In this document: piece after piece, positions 56,599 through 64,000 of the stretch
How positions within the stretch are numbered: the stretch's first letter is position 1
Layout of the letters: each line of letters begins with the position of its first letter
Source: Apus apus
Taxonomy: Eukaryota > Chordata > Aves > Apodiformes > Apodidae
DNA: 64,000 nucleotides
Assembly: GCF_020740795.1 (NCBI RefSeq)
Contig: NC_067294.1
Location: 19,163,001 to 19,227,000 of the forward strand
Reading direction: 5' to 3'
Notes under the pieces: model-generated
The model's input: only the letters and a program-made list of their open reading frames with translations
Told to the model about the DNA's origin: nothing
Databases searched by the model: none
Translations under genes and position numbers: made by a program

Positions 56599-57183
56599 CT
56601 CTGACAAGTAGCTCTCCCTTTTTGTTGCAAAGTTGCAGAGGTTTCATTTTGTATCTTTTCAGAGGCATGCAGAACAAGTGAAATTTATCCCTATTAGAGG
56701 ACAATGCCCTTCTTCTACTCTTGCAACTCATTGCTTAAGAATATTTTCTTAGGTAATGTTGATTATTTGAAAGTTTTATAGCGTACTGGAAAATTGTCTC
56801 AGTTTTTGCAGTATTGTGCATCTTCTGTTCAAATGCAGGTAGAAAACACTACTATAAAATGTAAGTAAAAGAATTGAATTGGTCCTGTGCTGGATCCTGT
56901 TAGTTCTTAACTGTGTTTCATGGGACATGACCACTTACTCATTTTTGCCTTTTGTTTAAGTGGGAGTTGTGCAGATTTTTTTCAAACTTCTTTTAATCTT
57001 TAGCTCTTCCAGAGTGTCCCAGAATATGAAGGAAGAGTGTCCTTGTCTGAGAGGGGTTACTCATGGTTGGGTTACTGTGTTTTGCTTGTCAGAATGCTGG
57101 TGGTGAGAAGGAACGTGTGTGGCTGGCTCTTCTGACCATGGTAGGTTTTGAAGGTTGCCTAACTGTATACTGTTTGTCAAATT

Positions 57184-57199
57184 AAAAAAAAAAAAAAAA
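57184..57199. repeat. Poly(A) tract
   Basis: Sixteen consecutive A bases in ANKHD1 intron 1, with no retrocopy recognised upstream. Confidence 0.9.
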
Positions 57200-60100
57200 G
57201 GGATGTTTTACTGACTGACAAACAGTGGGGCAGCTGAAGAGCACCTTTGTGGCTGTTTTAGTGTTCATGGGCATTAAGTTTTGGCTGGATCCATAAGTTA
57301 TTCTCATTTGTCTTCAGTAACACAGATTACTAATTAACTAAGGTTTTCTTATAGGAAAATCCCTAACACTGTTGTACTCTTCCCTTTCCAAAATAATGAA
57401 TAAAACTAATGGGTGTCACATGGTGGGTAGGTGGTAAATCAGTTGTATTTCAAACCAAGGGAAGAGAGGAGATCAGCTTTCAGGACTGAATGAACTACTG
57501 AGCCATGTTCCTTGATCACGGTGGCTTCAGAGCATCGCCTGTTTGGAACTTTTTCATCCATGGTGTGACAAGGTAGGCAGGGGAAAAGGAACTCTTTGAA
57601 AGTGGATGCTTAACATTTAGCATTTCTTAAAGACCTTATATAAATATACATAATTTCATTATTTTTCTCAAATAGTTACATTTAAAGTCCCTTTTACTGC
57701 TACATCTTGAGTTTTCAGTGGCTCATGTTTTAGATGGTGATCTCTGCTGTGCTACTCATTGTGATAGTTTCTTTTAAGTGGCTGACTGATGGATCAGTTG
57801 TTACATTATTGTTTCTGCTGCTTTTGCAGTAGCAGAGAATGCACAATCCTGTTTATAGAGATCTTGAAAAATAACTTCCACTTGTCTCAGCTCTGAGAAC
57901 AGCAGAAGGCCCAGTGTGATTTTCAGTTTGGTATAAGCCTCTATATAATTTTAAGTTAACTAGTCACTTTAAATGGTGAGAGTCCTCTTTGTCTGAAACA
58001 TATAGGTTGGCCTGGGAACATATTGTTGAATTACTAGACCAGGCTAAGTTAATCAGATCCACTTGTATGATTGGTTTCTTTTGTGTGTGTTTTGTTTGTT
58101 TGTTTTTAAAGCACTGTGCCTCTTTGGATTGACAGGAGATCTTAAAAGGTCATCATCTTCTGTTTTGAAGTTGCCTTCACTTTGTTTTAATGCTTGTGGT
58201 TCAATACTTGAGCAAGGGTCCCACCCTGAAAGCCCTGGATAAATAGGTGCAACAGTCCTGTTCTATATTCTAATAAATCAGAATATTGAGTTACTCCTGC
58301 TGTTTGTTGGGTTGGGTTGAGTAAAGAAGAGGGGGTATTTCTGCAGAACTCAATCTGTGTGTTCTGTGGCTTAGGTTTTTTGAGGGTTAACTGGGAGTGT
58401 AGTTATGTCTTGGGCTTATTGTTGTGGACTTTAATAAAAATTAATTGGAGATTTCTTGTTTGTGGAAGAACCAAAAGTCAGACAGCTCTGTCCAGAGGTG
58501 TGTCACAAGGTGTAGTTTGTAGTATTCAGAACTACTTATATTAGTGTAAGGATATCTAGTGTCAGCTGATTGCTTAAGGGAGAAATTAGGTAAGTGGTTA
58601 AGTTTATGTGAACCATTTGACAGACGCTTGCTTGTTAATTCCTGCTTATGTGTTTAGTATTAGCACAAGAGAATGAAAAACTCAGGATCACTGATCTGCA
58701 GTATGGAAGAGTAGTTCCATAAAGCACTCATTCTGAGTTATTTTTTTACCTGCATGTTTACCTGCATGTTTCAGCCTTAATTTTGAGAGTGACTTGGGGT
58801 GCCAGGCTTGAGAACCTGTGATGGGGCTGGACTGGGGGAGCTGCCATACAAACATCAGGCCTCTTGTTGCTGGCCGGCTGGCCCGTCATTCTAGGCAGCT
58901 GAAGTTCATGCTGAGATCAGGCTGTGTGTGTGCTAACACATGAAGAGCATATGGCATGGATTTATAAATGAATGGCAGACTTCTGGACCCCACCGTATGC
59001 AAGAGGCACTCAGGCTTTCTAACTGGAGACAAGGAGAGATTGTGTCCATCTTTGTTTACATAGTATCTATAGCACCTTTGCAAAATGAACCTGTCTTTTG
59101 AATTGACAGATCACAGCCCAGATCCTATAGCTGCTTGTTTCATTATCTAATAATTGCTTAATATATATTGGAATAAAGACTTCAGATAACCCTGCCTCAA
59201 GTTAGTCAACTTCCTATTGTAATTGGAGCTGAATAGATTTGCAACCCTCCTCTCTGCCTCCCAACTTCATCACCTGCCTACAGAACTTGCAGGAGGCCAC
59301 TGGGGAGGCACCAACAGCTCTGCTCACATACCGAGGTGGTTGGGTTTGTAGCCTTGTGGGGAGCTAAGCTGATCTAGTGGCTTCCTATTCCCAGAAGAAT
59401 AATGTTCCAGCTTACTAGACCCCTTTGTAAGTCCATGAAATTCAGCGAAGTGGTAGAAAATTATTTGCTCCTCCCTCTCCTGATTTTTCTCCCTTTTTGA
59501 TCAACCCACAAACGTGTCTGATAGCTGCATGACTTGTCACAAGATGAGCAGTGACTGGAGGTGGTGCTTCAAATACTTTGTGCTTTGTTGAGGTGATGGT
59601 GACCCCAAGCACTCTGTAGCTCCCATGGGGTTTTAGATACTTTGTAATCACAGGATTTATGGGGAGCCAGCACTGAAAGGTGATGTCTTGGTGAGTCACA
59701 GATTTTTGTGGCTTCTGTCAGGCTGAAACTTGTTATTGAAGAAAATGTCTTCAGAAATTACAGTTCAGGCCTAACAAAGTGGGTATGGTCTTACCTCAAA
59801 TTATGGCTGAATTGTTGTTTACATTGTTTATATGTTGTTCCTATGTCCTGAATCAAGTACTTCTCTGAAATGTTTCTTTGCTTTCTCTAGCTTTGAAATG
59901 CCAAGAAAAAGCAGTGTACTGAGGTGCCACTGAAAGTTGTGCAAATACCCCCATTTGTGTGTGGTTTTACTGTTCTTGCTTTGTGCCATCTCTTGAACCT
60001 GAAACAGTAATGCCAGGGAGATACCTGAAGTAGGTGCAAAGATTTTTGACTGGTATGGGGGGAGGGGGCAAGCAGTGTTCATCTTGGGATAAGCTAAGGC

Positions 60101-61083
60101 CAGACATTTTGCTTCTGTCAGGAGTTTACACCAGGGGTGTAATTGTGCGCTTGTCACAGGAAACTTAAAAGTGTCATGTCAGTGACAGTCCTTCATTTTT
60201 TTTTTTCCTTGCAATAATTATTTTTAATAGTTTTGAGGCTGATATTATTTATATGAGGAATTTAAAGGAGCTGGACATCAAATTTCAATGCAGACTCATT
60301 TTTGGCCTTAACTTAGTGTTATGGTATCTGATGTCCTATCAGTATTCCTCAAAACTTTTGAAGCAGGATTACAAGTGGTAATTAGAAATTGGCATGCAGT
60401 GTAATAAAAGGCATGACAACATAAACTGTCAGGTTGATCAAGCAAAATCATAGTGTCTTCCTGGTGTGATCCTACTATAGTGTTGCACATCTTGTTAATT
60501 GTGGAATGAAAACAATTTAAATATAGATGATCTATTTCAGCTTCATAGGCATAAACTTTCAGCATCATCTTCAGGCTTATGTTAGTCTTAAGGAAGCCAG
60601 CATCCCTCTGTGTGTAGTCGGATGCGTTGAGACATATGTTCAAATTGAATTATTATAGGAATAATTAGAAGGGTTACTAACACGAGAGAGAAAATCAGGT
60701 AGTAATTTATTTGCATAAAAAATAGGAGTTTAGGGGTCTCAGTCAAGGGCTTGGGTCCTCATTGTTTGTGGATGCTCTACAAACAAAGAGCAAGGAGTGT
60801 TGTTACCCCAGGATAGTGTTCATAGCTTGGGATGTATCTGGAAAATGCAAGTTCAAGGAAATAATAGTAGCTTTCTCTTTCATATCAACACTTTTTGTAA
60901 AGATTGTTTTCCCAGAAGTACTGGTTTGGCACCAATGGAAGGAAAAGGTAGAAGGAGCTGTCTGTGTTGCTGCCCTTGCCTGCAGGAGGACAGAATGGTG
61001 CAGCAAGAAGCTTTTCCATGTCTGGAGCCTGTGTCAGTAACAGGCGATTTTTGAGCAGCTCCGATGTCTTCTGGAAAAAGTAC

Positions 61084-61098
61084 TTTTTTTTTTTTTTT
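61084..61098. repeat. Poly(T) tract
   Basis: Fifteen consecutive T bases in ANKHD1 intron 1. Confidence 0.9.
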
Positions 61099-62495
61099 CA
61101 GTAGTGTAACGTAGGAAAAACCAGTTTAGACAATATTAGAAATGTGTCATTGCCCATCTTGCAAGAGTTGCTCATGTTAGTTGTGATGTTAGTGCTTGCA
61201 AAGTTGCCTTCACATACCCCTGACCTGAGGTAAACTCAGTCATGGTATTAACATATAAATGCTGATGTAGTTGAGTCCAAATAGCTGTGAATGTAGCTGC
61301 TGTGGAGGGAGGAACCAGTGGTGTAACTGGATCTGCAGATCTGTGAGGCTGCTCCAGGCTTTGGCAGAACTTCAGGAAAGGTCTGTCATTCCTGTGAATG
61401 AGCGTGAAACAGGACGTATGGTGAAGCAGGCTGATGTTCAGCACTCTCTAGTATCTTCTTTGGTTTTTGATTGTCAGTTATTCCTTGTTACAATTGTTTT
61501 GGCAGTTAGAATAATACCTTGAATCCACATGTTCCCCATGAACCTTGTCAAGTAAGATGCTTATTAACTCCCCACAGTATCTTGCAGAATAATCCAAAAA
61601 TAGCACAGGGACTGGTTACTCTGTCCCTTTGCTACAGATCTGATTAGGATAGAGCAGAGTGCCTAAATTTTGCCACATGAGCAGTGTGTTAAGTCTTCTG
61701 GGAATGCTGACATAAAATATGCTAGTTTTTTGTTTTGTTTTGTTGTTGTTTTCTTTAATGTTTATTTTTTGTTTAAAAAGTGAACCTTGATATATTTGGG
61801 GTAATTTGATTATTTTTTTTAATTTTAAAAGATGTATTATGTTATTATCATAGGTCACTGCCATTCACAAGAAACATCTGGAGAATGAGCTGATTTCTTA
61901 CTCTGCTATTAGTGATAAGGTACCTAGCTGTTCATCCTGTCTAGCCTTGTCTTAGTGGTTGAGAAGCTGCATTGATTTAGAGAAATGTCAGACATTCTGA
62001 TTGGAAAATGCATTGAAACTTGTTCTGGGAGGCTGGCAGTGGTTACAGCTATCTTAACATTTTGGTTATGGCTTTTCAGTATTTTCACACTGAAGTTATT
62101 TTTGTATTGTGGGTATGTTATTAAGCTCTTAATAAAATATCAAAACCAAACATAAAATTTGATGCTCAACATGCAGAAATAATTGCTGTAATATAAAACA
62201 AAGATGAAAATGCTGTATATGAAGCAAGAATTTTATGTGAGACTTTAAATGCATGAGGTCTCTGGAAGTACAGTTGTAAACCTAAAGAAGAGCTGAATGG
62301 GAGTCGAAGAGAGTGGTGAAAAGAACAGACTGCTATCCAACTTCTTCCATAAGGAAAAGCTGTCTCTAATTCACTTAAAGTAGTGTTTGCATAATCAGTG
62401 TTAAAAAGACTTTTTTAGAGTTTCCTGTAAGCAAAATGTACTTCCTGTTAGGGGGAGAGAGGAGTTTCTTACAAGTTGATAGATTATTTGGAAAC

Positions 62496-62893
62496 AGGGA
62501 TTGCTTAGTTTAAAGAAGAGGACACTGAGGGGAGACCTCATTGCTCTCTACAACTGCCTGAAAGGAGGTTGTAGGGAGGTGGGAGTTTGGCTCTTCTCTC
62601 AAGTGAATAATGACAGGACCAGAGCAAATGGCCTGAAGTTGAGCCAGGGGAGGTTTAGGCTGGGTATTAGAAGTTCTTTACTGAAAGAGTGGTTGGACAG
62701 TGGAACAGGCTGTCAAGGGAGGTGGTGGGAGTCATCATCGCTGGAAGTGTTTAAAACAAATATAGATGTGGTGCTTAGGTACATGATTTAAGCACTGAAT
62801 GGGTAGATTTAGGTTATGGTTGGTGGATTTAGGTTATGGTTGGACTTGATGATGTTCAAGGTCTTTTCCAACGAGGGTGATTCTGTGATATGG
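62496..62893 (+). mobile_element. CR1 LINE, 3' end fragment in ANKHD1 intron 1
   Basis: About 400 bases. A short ORF2 end reads [20 protein letters not shown] and [13 protein letters not shown], followed by the CR1 3' UTR and tail (GGACTTGATGATGTTCAAGG then GTGATTCTGTGA). A GGTTATGGTTGGTGGATTTA segment is tandemly duplicated at about 62812-62840. Confidence 0.92.
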
Positions 62894-64000
62894 TTAGTTA
62901 ACCCTGATTTAGGTTCAAGAGGTGTATTGTTGCAGATAATGTCCTGTAAATATGCACAAGTGAGGTTGGGGAGAAAATGGTCCATATCTTTACCAAAGTA
63001 TTAAAAAATGAAGTTTTAAACCTTGCAGCAGGACAACTTCTGGAAGGTTGTTGCAAGGCTGATTTTCCTAGCTCTGTTTGGTTGTTGTCAGGCTGTTCTG
63101 AGGCTGAAAGTTAAGGTTTGCCACTATGAACGTTCCCGCATTCCTTGCTGATGCTAAGTGCAGTTGCTTCAATGGTAGGCAGCGTTTTTACCCCTTTTGA
63201 TATGTCTTCAAAACTTAAGACTGCCATTAAGTTCAGTGGTGTAATTGAAAAAGTCCATGAATTTGTAATAAAATTTCTCCTATGTAGTTCTCAACTATTT
63301 GTAAGGTGGAGGCATTACATACACAGTGGGATTTTCTGCCAGTTACGGGGTCGTGCAATGATGGTTGCGGTAGCAAAAATATTTCTAGCACGTTGCTGAA
63401 GCAGAGTACCTTTGTGTAGTCCTGGGGGAGAAAATTAAAAACCTAGCATTACTCCTGTAGGTAAGGGTGAATTTTTCCAGAAGTCGAGTTCTGCATCAGA
63501 GCTTATAGCAGCAGGGAGTCCTTAAGCTGACTGGATGGACACAACCTGAAATTTGAGTTCTGCAGAGGGATACATTTTGCTGTGACTTCGAAGTAGCTCT
63601 TCCTTGTAGAAAAAATGTGTATTGCTGGTTTAGTTCACTAATTTTCTCCTTGTTGAATGTTCAGCTCTTTTACACAGTGACCATTGTCTGGACTAATCTA
63701 GAAGTCTTAGAGCCCTAAATCACAGCCTGCTGTCTGAGCTTCCATGTTTGTGTCTCGGCAGGCGCGATGTCCTACCTGTTAGCCAGCCAGTATTGCGCGT
63801 GTATCCACCGAGATGTTGGGATGATGTTCTGGAGCCTAAAAGACACCCCTCCCCGGTGCCCTTTGGATTAATATGTTAGCATTGTGTTTCCCTGGGTATC
63901 CACAGATTATCTTGGGCACCAGGGGATAATGTTACAAAGCATTTACAGATCAGAAGGGGGAAGAAATTAGCACCAGTTGCCCTTGAATAGCAGTGCTCTG

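Larger units (their letters stand above)
50089..64000 (+). other. ANKHD1: ANKHD1 intron 1 (partial, at least 13.9 kb)
   Basis: Starts CpG-rich (to about 50340) and becomes AT-rich. I looked for the expected second exon (a segment starting like VESFILDQEDLDNP) and did not see it, so the intron runs off the right edge. It holds CR1 pieces at 54145-54260, 54650-55152 and 62496-62893 and several homopolymers. The remaining stretches show no recognisable gene or RNA. Confidence 0.8.

Noticed and set aside
50089-64000. Further ANKHD1 exons or nested genes
   Set aside because: No segment resembles the expected ankyrin-repeat or N-terminal ANKHD1 sequence, and the ORFs are short and AT-rich. Only CR1 remnants are recognisable.
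1-64000. CRISPR arrays, operons, prophage or bacterial mobile elements
   Set aside because: Spliced vertebrate genes, CpG islands and CR1 LINEs show this is nuclear animal DNA. No regularly spaced repeats of CRISPR type were seen.

Overview
The window is vertebrate nuclear DNA, almost certainly from a bird. It carries a dozen CR1-type LINE fragments, several ending in the CR1 hallmark 8-bp 3' repeat (ATTCTATG/GATTCTGT type), and no SINE or LINE-1 sequence was recognised. Genes are split by GT-AG introns. The gene order is PFDN1 (-), HBEGF (-), SLC4A9 (+), ANKHD1 (+), the order I recall for human 5q31, so this is a conserved syntenic block. I cannot name the species from sequence alone.

Layout. 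1-21584: PFDN1 (prefoldin subunit 1) on the minus strand. Exons 1-3 are present; the last coding exon, about 27 codons, lies beyond base 1. A 19-kb AT-rich intron fills most of this part and holds two head-to-head CR1 pairs and an internally deleted CR1. 21370-22260: CpG-island promoter of PFDN1, with a palindromic NRF1-type site and, on the other strand, a 127-codon ORF I do not recognise. 22600-24900: gene-free. 24910-32022: HBEGF (heparin-binding EGF-like growth factor) on the minus strand, five coding exons (206 codons plus stop), a long 3' UTR and a CpG-island promoter. 32260-35930: intergenic DNA with a degenerate CATGTGACCCC-type minisatellite. 35939-48923: SLC4A9 (AE4, bicarbonate transporter family) on the plus strand in 21 compact coding exons whose phases all agree. 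48924-49809: a short gap holding the likely SLC4A9 poly(A) signal and a CCAAT-rich CpG-island promoter. 49810-50088: coding exon 1 of ANKHD1. 50089-64000: AT-rich ANKHD1 intron 1 with CR1 remnants and no recognisable exon.

The genes do not form a pathway or operon. PFDN1 serves cytosolic protein folding, HBEGF is a membrane-shed EGFR ligand, SLC4A9 is an epithelial anion/bicarbonate transporter, and ANKHD1 is an ankyrin-repeat/KH scaffold. I found no evidence of a new multigene system. The points most worth checking are the unrecognised ORF divergent from PFDN1, the CCAAT array overlapping the end of SLC4A9, the minisatellite upstream of SLC4A9, the inverted CR1 pairs inside introns, and the NBC-like features of avian SLC4A9.
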